Source of the DNA: DATARH01 sp035648415
Lineage (GTDB): Bacteria > Pseudomonadota > Alphaproteobacteria > ATCC43930 > CGMCC-115725
Direction of reading: 5' to 3'
Length of the DNA stretch: 64,000 nucleotides
NCBI GenBank assembly: GCA_035648415.1
Contig: DASRLO010000004.1
Span: 8,822 to 72,821 of the forward strand
Shown: positions 49,925 to 59,738 of the stretch, one piece after another
Position numbering within the stretch: the first letter of the stretch is position 1
Layout of the letters: each line of letters starts with the position of its first letter
The notes under the pieces: model-generated
What the model was told of the DNA's origin: nothing
The model's input: the letters and a program-made list of their open reading frames with translations, nothing else
Database searches by the model: none
Program-made: the position numbers and the translations under genes

Positions 49925-50722
49925 ATGCCGAGGTCGGCTCTCGCTCTGGCCGCGCTTCTGGCGCTGGCCCTCGCCGGTCCCGCCCGCGCACAGGAGGAGG
50001 CCCCCTCGCCGCCGCATCAGCAATGGTCGTTCGAAGGCGTGTTCGGCACTTATGACGAGGCAGCGCTGCAACGCGGCTTTCAGGTCTACAAGGAAGTCTG
50101 CTCGGCCTGTCACGCGGTCAAGCACCTCTATTACCGCGACCTGACCGAGATCGGTTACACCGATGACCAGGTCAAAGGCTTCGCGGCGCAGTCTCAGGTC
50201 ACCGACGGGCCAAACGACCAGGGCGAGATGTACCAGCGCCCGGGGCGCCCCTCCGACCCGTTCGCCTCCCCGTTCGCCAACGACCAGGCGGCGCGGGCCG
50301 CCAACAACGGCGCGCTGCCGCCCGATCTGTCGCTGATCGTCAAGGCGCGCGAGGGCGGCCCGGATTACGTCTACGCCATCCTCAACGGGTTCAAGGACGC
50401 GCCGGCCGACGTCAAGCTGAACCCAAACATGAACTACAACGAGTATTTTCCCGGGCATCAGATCGGCATGCCGCCGCCGTTGACCACCGACGGTCAGCTC
50501 ACCTTCGCCGACGGTACCAAGGCGACGGTGCCGCAGATGGCGCACGACGTCGTCACCTTCCTCGCCTGGGCGTCGGAGCCGAACCTCAACGAGCGGCACC
50601 GCATGGGCGCCAAGGTGATCCTGTTCCTGGTGATCGTCGCCGGCATCTTCTACGCGGCGAAGCGCCGGATCTGGGCCGATCTGCACGGCCACCGCATCGC
50701 GCAGGCCGGCGAGGACGATTAG
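49925..50722 (+). CDS. petC: Cytochrome c1 of complex III
   Basis: 265 residues from ATG 49925, one base after the petB stop. Signal peptide ending PARAQ, haem c attached at C59-S-A-C62-H63, axial-Met region PGHQIGMPPPL, and a C-terminal membrane anchor (VILFLVIVAGIFYAAKRR). Delivers electrons to soluble cytochrome c. Confidence 0.96.
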   Translation: MPRSALALAALLALALAGPARAQEEAPSPPHQQWSFEGVFGTYDEAALQRGFQVYKEVCSACHAVKHLYYRDLTEIGYTDDQVKGFAAQSQVTDGPNDQGEMYQRPGRPSDPFASPFANDQAARAANNGALPPDLSLIVKAREGGPDYVYAILNGFKDAPADVKLNPNMNYNEYFPGHQIGMPPPLTTDGQLTFADGTKATVPQMAHDVVTFLAWASEPNLNERHRMGAKVILFLVIVAGIFYAAKRRIWADLHGHRIAQAGEDD

Positions 50723-50794
50723 GGCGTTCGGCGCGATCTGCTAGGATCATCGCCGTCCGCGCCATCCGGCGAGGATCGGGCTTCGGGAAACACC

Positions 50795-51681
50795 ATGACC
50801 GATCCGGTCATCGGCATCATCGGCGGCAGCGGGCTGTACGAAATCGACGGCCTCGCCGAAATCGAATGGCGCCGCGTCGCGAGCCCGTTCGGCGAGACTT
50901 CGGACGAGTTCTGCTTCGGCCGGCTTGACGGACAGCCGGTCGTCTTTCTGCCGCGGCACGGGCGCGGCCATCCGCTGCCGCCGTCGGGCATCAATTTCCG
51001 CGCCAATATCGACGCGTTGAAGCGCTGCGGCGTCACCGACATCGTTTCGTTGTCGGCGGTCGGCAGCTTGCGCGACGATTTGGCGCCCGGCGATTTCGTG
51101 CTGGTCGACCAATTTATCGACCGCACCTTCGCGCGCGAGAAGAGCTTCTTCGGCCCGGGCTGCGTCGCGCACGTGTCAATGGCGCACCCGGTCTGCGGCC
51201 GGGTCGGCGATGCGCTCGCCGCGGCGGGCGGCACAGCCGGCATCGCGATCAAGCGCGGCGGCACCTATATCGTCATGGAGGGCCCGCAATTCTCGACCCT
51301 GGCCGAGAGCGAGCTGTACCGGTCGTGGGGTTGCGACGTGATCGGCATGACCAACATGCCCGAGGCCAAGTTCGCCCGCGAGGCGGAGATCTGCTACGCG
51401 ACAGTGGCGATGGTGACCGATTACGATTGCTGGCACCCGGGCCACGACGCGGTGACCGTCGAGATGATCCTCAAGGTGCTGTTCGCCAATGCCGACAAGG
51501 CGCGCGCGCTGGTCAAAAGCGTGGTGCCGCTGCTGTCCGGCCATCAAGGCCCGTGCCGGCAGGGCTGCCAGCGCGCGCTCGACTACGCGCTGATCACCGC
51601 GCCCGCCGCGCGCGACCCGGCGGCGCTCGCCCGGCTCGACGCGGTCGCCGGCCGGGTGCTGACGGCACGCGCTGAGGCGAC

Positions 51682-51685
<4 letters not shown>
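50795..51685 (+). CDS. mtnP: S-methyl-5'-thioadenosine phosphorylase
   Basis: 296 residues. IGIIGGSGLYEIDGL, FLPRHGRGH (phosphate and substrate site), MEGPQFSTLAES and IGMTNMPEAKFAREAEICY are typical. Splits methylthioadenosine into adenine and methylthioribose-1-phosphate, the first methionine salvage step. Stop overlaps mtnA. Confidence 0.95.
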
Positions 51686-52781
<1,096 letters not shown>

Positions 52782-52785
<4 letters not shown>

Positions 52786-52976
52786 CCTTCATCGCCTCTT
52801 ATCGGCTTGCGCTCGTACAGCTCATCACGTGACCAGAGACCAATATCCATCGTCGGCTGCTTCGACAACCGATCAAACAGGGCCTGTCGAGCAGCTCGCC
52901 GGGGCTTGCCGATCCCCCACACCGGCTTGGAGTCTCGGCGCGATGATTTGGAAGTCTGCCTTTTCACGGAAGTCAT
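52782..52976 (-). CDS. Small protein, possible VapB-type antitoxin remnant
   Basis: 64 residues. Basic N-terminus, then KPRRAARQALFDRLSKQPTM and DIGLWSRDELYERK, whose ending resembles the toxin-binding tail of some VapB antitoxins. No PIN-domain toxin is adjacent, so it may be an orphan. Overlaps the end of mtnA by 4 bases. Confidence 0.4.
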
Positions 52977-52991
52977 AAGAGTACCCCCGGT

Positions 52992-54206
52992 TTACTGCGG
53001 CGAGCTGCGCTTGGCGTCGGTCGCCTCATCAACGCTGGCGAAATAGAGCGACGGGTCGGCGGCGCGGACGTGCGCCTCGGGGAGGCCCAGCTCGCGGCGG
53101 ACGATGTTGGCGCCTTCGACCAGGCTGACACATTTGTAATAGGCGATGCGCCGCGACAACCCTTCGCGGCCGAAGCCGCAATCGGTGGTGATTACCAGCC
53201 GCTCCGGCGGGATGTGCTCGAGCGCCTTGCGAATCAGGGCGGCGACATGCTCGGGCGGCTCGACCACGGTGTTGCAGTGGTTGACGACGCCGATGCCGAT
53301 TTTCTTGTCGGTCTGGTATTTGCCGAAGAGGGCGAGGTCCTTGCCGTCGCTGCTGCAGCATTCGATCGTCAGCACGTCGCAATCGAGCTGGAGCAGATGC
53401 GGCAACGCGCGCTCGTAGCTCGGCACCTCCCAATAGACGCGCTGCTGGTTCGGGTTGCCCCAGCAGGTGTGCACCCAGATCTCGGCATCGACCCCGACAA
53501 GCTGGCGGTTGAACGCTTGCGTCTGGAATTCGAGGTCCTTGTCGGTGGTGTCGGAGCGCGTGGTCATCCCGTGGTGGCGCGGCTCCTCGACCTGGATCAC
53601 CGGGCAGCCGGCGGCGGCCAGTTCCTTGAACTCGGCGTTCATGATGTCGCAGAGGTCGAGCACCAGCGCCTTGTCGTCGCGGTAATGCTCGTCCCACAGC
53701 ATGCTGGCGATGCCTGGTGCGCAGATCGCGCCGAACTTGACCGGCTTGTCGGTGAGGCGCTGCGCCACCTGCCACAAAGCGGCGTATTCGAGTGGGCCGC
53801 GGCTGAGCTTGCCGGCGACGATCGCCGGCTGATAGGCCTCCTGTACCTCCCACAGGATGTGGCCCGGCCTCAGGCCGTGGCGGCCCATCCAGCCGCGCGA
53901 GGTCGAACGGTGGCCCTTGATGCCGCCCAACCGCTCGATCGGATAGAAGAACCACGATTTGCCGCCGACATTGAGGTCGAACCGGCTGTCGCCGTCGGTG
54001 ACGATGTCGAGCCCCGCCGCCTCCTGCGCGTTGATCACCGCAGCGACCGCGTCGAGGTACTGCTCGCGGAACATCGAATCGCCCATCGCCGCCTTGAACG
54101 AGCGGCCGTTGAGGTTCTGGTCGTACCATAAGGGGCGCGGATACGACCCGGTGATCGCGGTCGGCATCACCATGTCGCGGGTGGTTTTCAGCATTGGCGA
54201 CCTCAT
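52992..54206 (-). CDS. Cobalamin-independent methionine synthase-like protein
   Basis: 404 residues, comparable to the C-terminal half of MetE: ITGSYPRPLWYD, FGAICAPGIASMLWDE, CPVIQVEEPRH (Glu pair), zinc-ligand candidates HTCWGN and ECCSS, and TTDCGFGREGLSRRIAY. Lacks the MetE N-terminal half, so it belongs to the short family acting on small methyl donors or acceptors. Start may be ATG 54206 or 54194. Confidence 0.88.
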   Translation of the reverse strand: MRSPMLKTTRDMVMPTAITGSYPRPLWYDQNLNGRSFKAAMGDSMFREQYLDAVAAVINAQEAAGLDIVTDGDSRFDLNVGGKSWFFYPIERLGGIKGHRSTSRGWMGRHGLRPGHILWEVQEAYQPAIVAGKLSRGPLEYAALWQVAQRLTDKPVKFGAICAPGIASMLWDEHYRDDKALVLDLCDIMNAEFKELAAAGCPVIQVEEPRHHGMTTRSDTTDKDLEFQTQAFNRQLVGVDAEIWVHTCWGNPNQQRVYWEVPSYERALPHLLQLDCDVLTIECCSSDGKDLALFGKYQTDKKIGIGVVNHCNTVVEPPEHVAALIRKALEHIPPERLVITTDCGFGREGLSRRIAYYKCVSLVEGANIVRRELGLPEAHVRAADPSLYFASVDEATDAKRSSPQ

Positions 54207-54267
54207 CTAGACCGGTATCCGGGGTGAGCGGAAACCGCCGTCGCGGTTTCCGCTTAGTATTTTCTAA

Positions 54268-54435
54268 CTAACTCTCGTTATGCGGCCGATTGTGGCCGTT
54301 GCCAAAGTAAAACCCAATCACGACAAACATTAAGTTCATAAAGCTTCCCGTCGCGCCGTCTCTGAAAATCAGGACATAAAAGAGAGCACCAACGAGAGTA
54401 AGGGCGATCATTTTTCGTTCGTTGCCGTCCGGCAT
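54268..54435 (-). CDS. Small membrane protein
   Basis: 55 residues from ATG 54435 with AGGGAGG seven bases upstream. Two hydrophobic segments (MIALTLVGALFYVLIF and FMNLMFVVIGFYFGNG) separated by a short charged turn. This two-helix layout is common in small phage or mobile-region proteins; function unknown. Lies downstream of the alcohol dehydrogenase remnant. Confidence 0.65.
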   Translation of the reverse strand: MPDGNERKMIALTLVGALFYVLIFRDGATGSFMNLMFVVIGFYFGNGHNRPHNES

Positions 54436-54499
54436 TCTCTGGCCTCCCTTTAGGAAGCGCCCACAATCGTATGTGCCGCAACTATCCGATAGATCAATC

Positions 54500-54662
54500 A
54501 AAACGTCAGCACGTCCTGCCACCTCGCCGGCTTTCATCGCGCGGAAGGCTTGATTGATGTCGCCGAGATGGCCGGTCTTGATCCCCATCGCGTCGAGGGT
54601 CGCGCGGCCTCTGTTTGTAGAATTCGAATTCGCGATTTCGATCCGGCATCGGTTCGAGACAT
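54500..54662 (-). pseudogene. Decayed 3' fragment of a zinc alcohol dehydrogenase
   Basis: About 160 bp similar to the end of the dehydrogenase gene at 57011-57175; the translated piece KTGHLGDINQAFRAMKAGEVA matches KKGHLADINEAFRAMKAGEVA of that gene, but the rest is out of frame. The TetR-glyoxalase cassette follows immediately to the right, so a partial duplication probably accompanied its arrival. Confidence 0.8.
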
Positions 54663-54691
54663 TGCGCAGGCCAGTGGGTAGTGGGTCAGTG

Positions 54692-54725
54692 GGTGGTGAC
54701 GCATTTTGAATTTTGGGGTTAGGGA
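54692..54725 (+). repeat. 34-bp inverted repeat, left copy
   Basis: GGTGGTGACGCATTTTGAAT to AGGGA; its exact reverse complement is at 56015-56048. Confidence 0.93.
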
Positions 54726-54728
54726 AAA

Positions 54729-55301
54729 TTAGCACAGCCTGCTGATTGGGTTATCCAACGCCGCAAGGACGATGCTGCGTGCGTGGAGCAGGACAGATTT
54801 GAGCTCGTCTGCGGAAACCTCTGCAAACCCGAGTCCCCGGAGCAGAAAAATACCTTCAACAGCCAGCAGTGCGTGACGGACTTTAGCAACCTCACCATGT
54901 TCCGATCGGAGCGGATCGAGCAATGCGCTGTAAAAGCGTCGTACCGGTCCCAGCATGTCAGGGGCATGCACTAGTGCGGTTATGAGAAAAGCCGCCATTT
55001 GCGTCGAGGCGTCGTCCTCGGCCAGGGCTTCCTCGATGTGCGCGAGGACCAATTCGACCGGCCCAGTTGGCCCACTGCCGATTCGCCGACGTACAGCCTC
55101 CTGAAAACGAGCCATTTCTCGTTCTAGCGCCGCGTGTACCAATCCATCCTTAGTCGCAAAGGTATAGACGAGACCGCCCTTGCTGATCCCCGCACGCTCG
55201 GCCACGGCATCGAGGGTGAAATTTCGGCCACCAGAGTCGAGGATGACGGCCTCGGCAGCATCCAAGACCTTGTCCCTGTCGATTTCCTTCTTTCGCGTCA
55301 C
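54729..55301 (-). CDS. TetR-family transcriptional regulator
   Basis: 190 residues from GTG 55301. Helix-turn-helix FTLDAVAERAGISKGGLVYTFATKDGLVHA at about 28-57; the C-terminal ligand domain (about 75-190) is of the TetR_C type with GPVRRFYSALLDPLR. Divergent from the glyoxalase gene across a region with two matching palindromes, so it probably represses both. Confidence 0.92.
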   Translation of the reverse strand: MTRKKEIDRDKVLDAAEAVILDSGGRNFTLDAVAERAGISKGGLVYTFATKDGLVHAALEREMARFQEAVRRRIGSGPTGPVELVLAHIEEALAEDDASTQMAAFLITALVHAPDMLGPVRRFYSALLDPLRSEHGEVAKVRHALLAVEGIFLLRGLGFAEVSADELKSVLLHARSIVLAALDNPISRLC

Positions 55302-55321
55302 ACAACGCCCCTTGCTTTTTC

Positions 55322-55358
55322 GACTGGTCAGTCACATATCATTGCCGACTGGATAGTC
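55322..55358. promoter_or_regulatory. Two TetR-type operators
   Basis: GACTGGTCAGTC at 55322-55333 and GACTGGATAGTC at 55347-55358, both GACTG-N2-(C/T)AGTC, 25 bp apart centre to centre, between the divergent TetR and glyoxalase genes. Confidence 0.7.
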
Positions 55359-55436
55359 GAATTAGCACGGCGGCGCTTGCTCGGCAAGACTGCTCCTCAG
55401 CTAACCCTCTAGCGAACTTTATGAAAGGACTTAGAA

Positions 55437-55868
55437 ATGGACGACTCTTTACCCGCCGCAGCCCTCGCTCACTTTGTCATGAAAGTACAAAATATCGAGG
55501 CAAGTCATCAATTTTATGTTGGTTTAGGTCTGCGCGCGCTCGACACATTTCCTGGATTGGCGATCGTTGAACTGCGCGGTGGCACGCATTTGCTGCTATT
55601 TCAAAAAGACGATGATCAGAGCAGTACTTTGCAGAACAGTCATGTCGGCCAAAGACCAGATTTTGGCAGCGAAAAAATAGATCTTATGATCGCTGGGCAT
55701 AAAAAAGCGGATCTGGAACTCTACAGGACCCGCCTGATTGATAAAGGATATTCACCGTCATCCATCGCAGAACGCGCGCTATACGGCCATCATTATTTCT
55801 GGATACAAGATCCTGATGGAAATGGCGTCAGTTTCTACACCAGTCATTGTGGCGACAAGCCCGTTTGA
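55437..55868 (+). CDS. Glyoxalase/VOC-fold protein
   Basis: 143 residues. ALAHFVMKVQNIEASHQFYVGLGLR at the start and HHYFWIQDPDGNGVSFY at the end are the two beta-alpha-beta units of the VOC fold with His/Glu-type metal positions. AAAGGACTTAGAA precedes ATG. Likely a dioxygenase, lyase or resistance protein controlled by the neighbouring TetR. Confidence 0.88.
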   Translation: MDDSLPAAALAHFVMKVQNIEASHQFYVGLGLRALDTFPGLAIVELRGGTHLLLFQKDDDQSSTLQNSHVGQRPDFGSEKIDLMIAGHKKADLELYRTRLIDKGYSPSSIAERALYGHHYFWIQDPDGNGVSFYTSHCGDKPV

Positions 55869-56014
55869 TATTCCCGCCAGCTAACTGACGGGTACGGTGC
55901 CGCGGACCGGGCGCGCGATCTGCAGGCCGAGCGCGAAGAAGCCCGGGGCTTGCGGTCTACCGTGGGCCACGTTGATGGACGCGGCCAGTGCCCGGGAAAC
56001 TCCGAGTGTTAGTG

Positions 56015-56048
56015 TCCCTAACCCCAAAATTCAAAATGCGTCACCACC
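56015..56048 (+). repeat. 34-bp inverted repeat, right copy
   Basis: Exact reverse complement of 54692-54725. The rest of 55869-56060 holds no gene I can support. Confidence 0.93.
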
Positions 56049-56063
56049 GGTCAGTGCTACCGC

Positions 56064-56106
56064 TTGACATATTTTTCATAAGTGTCATTTTAAACGCTTG
56101 TGACAC
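56064..56106 (+). promoter_or_regulatory. Promoter and operator of the VapBC pair
   Basis: TTGACA at 56064-56069 and ATTTTA 17 bases on (56087-56092). GTGTCA (56082-56087) mirrors TGACAC (56101-56106) across the start region, a plausible autorepression site for the AbrB-type antitoxin. Confidence 0.55.
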
Positions 56107-56120
56107 TCAAGGCGGTTGTG

Positions 56121-56366
56121 ATGCAGAGCAAAGCACGCATCAACCGGCAGGGGCGCATCGTTATTCCAGCCGAATGCCGCGCCGCAGCCGGTTTGAAACC
56201 CGGCGACGATTTGATCGTCGAGGCGGTCGGCGAGGGCGAATTGCGTCTGCGGACGCGACGACAAGCGCTCAGGGAGGCGCAGGCTATCGTCGCACGCTAC
56301 GGCTCGGGACGCGATCTGGCAGCCGAGTTGATAGCTGAACGGCGTGCAGAGGCGGAACGTGAATGA
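56121..56366 (+). CDS. AbrB/MazE-type antitoxin (VapB)
   Basis: 81 residues from ATG 56121 (AAGGCGG upstream). SpoVT/AbrB swapped-hairpin domain: KARINRQGRIVIPAECRAAAGLKPGDDLIVEAVGEGELRL; a charged C-terminal helix binds the toxin. Overlaps the toxin gene by 8 bases. Confidence 0.9.
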   Translation: MQSKARINRQGRIVIPAECRAAAGLKPGDDLIVEAVGEGELRLRTRRQALREAQAIVARYGSGRDLAAELIAERRAEAERE

Positions 56367-56748
56367 CGGCGGGCTCGTCGCCGACGCTTCGGCAATACTT
56401 GCAGCCCTAAAGAACGAACCATTCGGCGAATTCGACCCCGAGCACCTCCTACGCACGTCCATCAGCACAGTAAACCTTTGCGAGGTGCTCACGAAATTGC
56501 ATTCGGACGGCTTGAGCGAGGAGCAAGCCGCCGCCGCGGTCGCCAAGCTCGATTTGCGCGTTATCGCGTTCGACCAACGTCTCGCGACGGTTGCCGCGGA
56601 ATTGTGGTTTCGCACACTGCGCATGGGTTTGTCCTTGGGCGACCGGGCCTGTCTGGCTCTCGGTCGGGGGCTCGGATGCCCCGTCGTTACCGCCGACCGC
56701 GCCTGGGCCAACCTCGACGTCGGGGTCGAAGTGATCTTGATACGCTGA
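56359..56748 (+). CDS. PIN-domain ribonuclease toxin (VapC)
   Basis: 129 residues from GTG 56359. PIN acidic residues in LVADASAILA, NLCEVLTKL, LGDRACLALG and VTADRAWANL. Cleaves RNA when freed from the AbrB-type antitoxin encoded upstream. Overlapping genes imply coupled translation. Confidence 0.9.
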   Translation: MNDGGLVADASAILAALKNEPFGEFDPEHLLRTSISTVNLCEVLTKLHSDGLSEEQAAAAVAKLDLRVIAFDQRLATVAAELWFRTLRMGLSLGDRACLALGRGLGCPVVTADRAWANLDVGVEVILIR

Positions 56749-57010
56749 TCCCGCTCAACCAAATGTAGGCATCATCTGGGCCACCTGGGGGGCATGAACA
56801 CGGCTAACCACTTACAAAACCCATCCCTGCTTGTTGAAATAATCGATTACCTTTTCACTGGAATGGGAGCTGACCTCGTTATTTCGTGCGGAATAAATAT
56901 AGAACCGTCACTGGCTATTCTGAATTCAAACATCTTTGATCTAAGAGCGCGCGGTCATCTTTGTCTTCCCGTGAGTGATTTTATCTTCGCTCGTTGTAGC
57001 AGCACTCCTC
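56749..57010. other. AT-rich gap after VapC
   Basis: 262 bases of lower G+C. An open frame from 56794 (MNTANHLQNPSLLVEIIDYL) has no good ribosome binding site and runs into the opposite-strand dehydrogenase; probably the remains of acquired DNA. Confidence 0.4.
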
Positions 57011-58108
57011 TCAATCGAACGTCAGCACCGTGCGCGCGACCTCGCCGGCTTTCATCGCGCGGAAGGCTTCGTTGATGTCGGCGAGGTGGCCTTTTTTGGT
57101 CACCATGGCGTCGAGGTCGAGGCGGCCTTGCTTGTAGAATTCGAGGTAATGCGGGATGTCGATGCGGAAGCGGTTCGAGCCCATGCGCGAGGTCTGCACC
57201 CGGCATTCGGGGCGGATCGCCATCCACGGGAATTCGATCGTCGCGTCGGGCGGCAGCACGCCGACGATGGTCGCGGTGCCGCGGATCGCCAGGCTCTCGA
57301 TCGCCTGGCGGCAGAGCTTGGCGTTGCCGACCGCCTCGAAGGCGTGATCGACCCCGGCGCCGCCGGTCAACGCGCGCACTGCCTTCACCGGATCGTCCTC
57401 GGCGGAATTGATGAAATGGGTGGCGCCGACGCGCAGCGCCATCTCGCGCTTCGACTCAAACTGGTCGACCGCGATGATCTGGCGCGCGCCGCCGATCCGC
57501 GCGCCCTGGACGATCGAGAGGCCGACCCCGCCGCAGCCATAGACCGCGACGGTCTGCCCGGCTTCGAGCCCGGCGCTGCGCAGCGCCGCGCCGACCCCGG
57601 TCAAGACGCCGCAGCCGACGAGGGCCGCCTTGTCGAGCGGGATCTCGGGGTCGATCCTGACCACCGAGTTCTCGTGCAGCAGCATCTTCTCGGCGTAGGA
57701 CGAGATGTTGATGAACTGGCGCACCGGCCGGCCGGCCAGCGACAGCCGCGGCGTCTCGCCCTCCTTGCGGCCGACGATGTTGCCGCTGCACAAATTGGGA
57801 TGGCCGGCGAGGCATTGCGGGCAGGTGCCGCAAAACCCGCTGAGACAGGCGACGACATGGTCGCCGACTTTGAGCGTCGTCACGTCCTTGCCGACCGCCT
57901 CGACCACCCCGGCGCCCTCGTGGCCGAGCACGATCGGCCGGTCGAGCGGCCAGCGCCCGACCCCGTCGACGACGTGGAGGTCGCTGTGGCAGACCCCGGT
58001 CGCGACGGTGCGCACCAGCACCTCGCGGCCCCATGGCTGGTCGATGTCGACGGTTTCGATGGTCAGCGGGTCATGCGGCTTGCGAAAGACCGCGGCCTCG
58101 ATTTGCAT
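57011..58108 (-). CDS. Zinc-dependent alcohol dehydrogenase
   Basis: 365 residues. Catalytic zinc site GVCHSDLHVVDG and LGHEGAGVV, structural zinc CGTCPQCLAGHPNLC, NAD-binding YGCGGVGLSIVQGA. Resembles the long-chain or aryl-alcohol and formaldehyde-dehydrogenase-like class III group. Its 3' end is partly duplicated at 54500-54662. Confidence 0.92.
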   Translation of the reverse strand: MQIEAAVFRKPHDPLTIETVDIDQPWGREVLVRTVATGVCHSDLHVVDGVGRWPLDRPIVLGHEGAGVVEAVGKDVTTLKVGDHVVACLSGFCGTCPQCLAGHPNLCSGNIVGRKEGETPRLSLAGRPVRQFINISSYAEKMLLHENSVVRIDPEIPLDKAALVGCGVLTGVGAALRSAGLEAGQTVAVYGCGGVGLSIVQGARIGGARQIIAVDQFESKREMALRVGATHFINSAEDDPVKAVRALTGGAGVDHAFEAVGNAKLCRQAIESLAIRGTATIVGVLPPDATIEFPWMAIRPECRVQTSRMGSNRFRIDIPHYLEFYKQGRLDLDAMVTKKGHLADINEAFRAMKAGEVARTVLTFD

Positions 58109-58184
58109 GGAAAAATCCTCGTGTCGGGAAGCGCCGGGTTCGGCCCCATGCTACACTTCCCACCGCGAGATTGGGGAGGAAACC

Positions 58185-58610
58185 ATGCCGGGCGCGCTGG
58201 AGGAAAAGGACGCGATCCGCGAGGTGCTGGCGCAGTATTGCTTCGCCCTCGACGACGGCAGGTTCGCCGACATGGCGGCGTGCTTCGCCGAGGACGGCAC
58301 CTGGCGCACCTTCTACGGCGAGGCAACCGGCCGCCAGGCGATCGCCGAGTTCGCCGCCGGCCTGCGCGCCCACCGGCCGGGCCAATCTTCATCCAGGGCG
58401 CCGCGCGCGATCCACCACGTCACCAACGTCGTGATCGCGCTCGACGGCGACAGCGCGAAGGTGCGCTCGAACTGGACGACGGTGCAGAATTCGCCCGAAG
58501 GTCCGAAGATCGGCTCGGGCGGCGCCTATGACGACGACATGGTGAAGGTGGACGGGCGCTGGCTGTTCCGCTATCGCACGATCGACCGCTATATCCGGCC
58601 GGAGGAATAA
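58185..58610 (+). CDS. SnoaL/NTF2-like protein
   Basis: 141 residues from ATG 58185, preceded by GGGGAGGAA. EEKDAIREVLAQYCFALDDGRFADMAACFAEDGTW and the C-terminal KVDGRWLFRYRTIDRY match the SnoaL-like NTF2 fold of small hydratases, isomerases and ring-hydroxylase beta-like proteins. Activity unknown. Confidence 0.88.
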   Translation: MPGALEEKDAIREVLAQYCFALDDGRFADMAACFAEDGTWRTFYGEATGRQAIAEFAAGLRAHRPGQSSSRAPRAIHHVTNVVIALDGDSAKVRSNWTTVQNSPEGPKIGSGGAYDDDMVKVDGRWLFRYRTIDRYIRPEE

Positions 58611-58611
58611 G

Positions 58612-58821
58612 ATGCGGCTCGCTCTAATCGGGCTGGGATTTGTCGCGGCCGTACCGGCACAGGCGCAGTTGCTGACCCACAAGGATCTGTCGCTCGCCGT
58701 CGCCACGACGATCGCGCAGACCGCCTACGACAAATGCACCGCCGAGGGCTACGGCGTGTCGGTGGTGGACGAGCCGTGCGTCGAGGCCGGCATCGACAAG
58801 GTCGCCGACCAGCTGAAATAG
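58612..58821 (+). pseudogene. GlcG/HbpS-like exported protein with internal deletion
   Basis: 69 residues. Signal peptide to AQAQ, then LLTHKDLSLAVATTIAQTAYDKC and YGVSVV, the start of a GlcG/HbpS haem-binding-type domain, followed at once by DEPCVEAGIDKVADQLK, its usual last residues. The roughly 80-residue middle is missing in frame. Still exportable, but probably not functional. Confidence 0.75.
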
Positions 58822-58829
58822 AGTATCCC

Positions 58830-59657
58830 ATGCACCCTTGGATCGAGACCTATCGCGGCGCTGTGTCGCCGTGGGAGACCGACGTCACCGAGCACTTCAC
58901 GGTTGCGTTCTATTTCGACCGCGTCGCGATGGCGGAGGCCTCGCTTGCGGCCGAGCTGGGTCTCGGCGAGGCGCTGCGCGCCGGCGGCTTTGTCCGGCGC
59001 TATGACGTGCGCTATGCGCGCGAGCTGCGCGCCGGCGCCGCCTTTCACATCGAGAGCGCGTTGCTCGGAACCGATGGCGGGGTGCGGCTCGGACATCGCT
59101 TTATCGATTCCGTCACCGGCGAGACGATCACCTGGTTCGATGTGCATTGGGACGGGGTGGCAGCGGCGCTGCCCGGCGGCCGGATCGCCGCCTGGGACGG
59201 GCCGGAGTTCGAGGCCCGCGCCGACCCGACCGACCTCGCCAAGTTGATCCCGACGGCCGGCGGGCGGGCGCAGCCCGAAGACCTCGACGAATTCGGCCGC
59301 ATGGGACTGCGCGGCTTTATCCACCGCTTCACCGATTCGTCGGTGCAGATCGGCGCCGCGGTCGGCCTTACCGCCGATTACATCAAAACCGGCCGCCGCG
59401 GCTTTTCGACCTTCGAGTTCCGCGTGCGCCTCGCCGGCTCGCTCGGGCTCGGCGACCGCTACCAGACACGCACCGGCATCGCGCATCTCGGCAATTCGTC
59501 GCTGCGCTTCCTGCATGTGATGAGCGACGCAAACGGGCGCGAGATCGCCCGGCTCGGTCAGTTCGGGGTGACCCTCGACCTCGACGCGCGCCGTCCCGCC
59601 GCGCTCGCCCCCGAACTGCGCGAGCGGGCGCAGAAGCTGGTATTGCCGGCGCAGTAG
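58830..59657 (+). CDS. Acyl-CoA/acyl-ACP thioesterase-like hot-dog protein
   Basis: 275 residues. Two hot-dog halves: VTEHFTVAFYFDRVAMAEASL to WFDVHWDGVA, and RGFSTFEFRVRLAGSLGLGDRYQ to RFLHVMSDANGREIARLGQFGV. Family typical of thioesterases acting on acyl-CoA or acyl-ACP. Nine bases after the GlcG-like remnant. Confidence 0.78.
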   Translation: MHPWIETYRGAVSPWETDVTEHFTVAFYFDRVAMAEASLAAELGLGEALRAGGFVRRYDVRYARELRAGAAFHIESALLGTDGGVRLGHRFIDSVTGETITWFDVHWDGVAAALPGGRIAAWDGPEFEARADPTDLAKLIPTAGGRAQPEDLDEFGRMGLRGFIHRFTDSSVQIGAAVGLTADYIKTGRRGFSTFEFRVRLAGSLGLGDRYQTRTGIAHLGNSSLRFLHVMSDANGREIARLGQFGVTLDLDARRPAALAPELRERAQKLVLPAQ

Positions 59658-59736
59658 GGTGGAAGAGCGAAGCGTATTCCGCCGATGACGCGGCGGCCCT
59701 GGAAATTGGCGGATTGCGCTGCGCTATCCGCCCTAC
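59654..59736. repeat. Palindromic intergenic repeat
   Basis: GTAGGGTGGAAGAGCGAAGC at 59654 mirrors GCGCTATCCGCCCTAC ending 59736, with GGCGGAT/ATTCCGCC inner parts. The stop codon of the thioesterase gene (TAG) is inside its first bases. Confidence 0.85.
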
Positions 59737-59738
59737 AG

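Larger units (their letters stand above)
54692..56048. mobile_element. TetR-glyoxalase cassette in perfect inverted repeats
   Basis: 1,357 bp bounded by 34-bp perfect inverted repeats and containing only a TetR regulator, its operator region and a glyoxalase-fold gene. Flanked on the left by a dehydrogenase remnant whose full version lies 1 kb to the right. No transposase inside. The boundary repeats suggest movement in trans or recombination; no target duplication was recognised. Confidence 0.55.
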
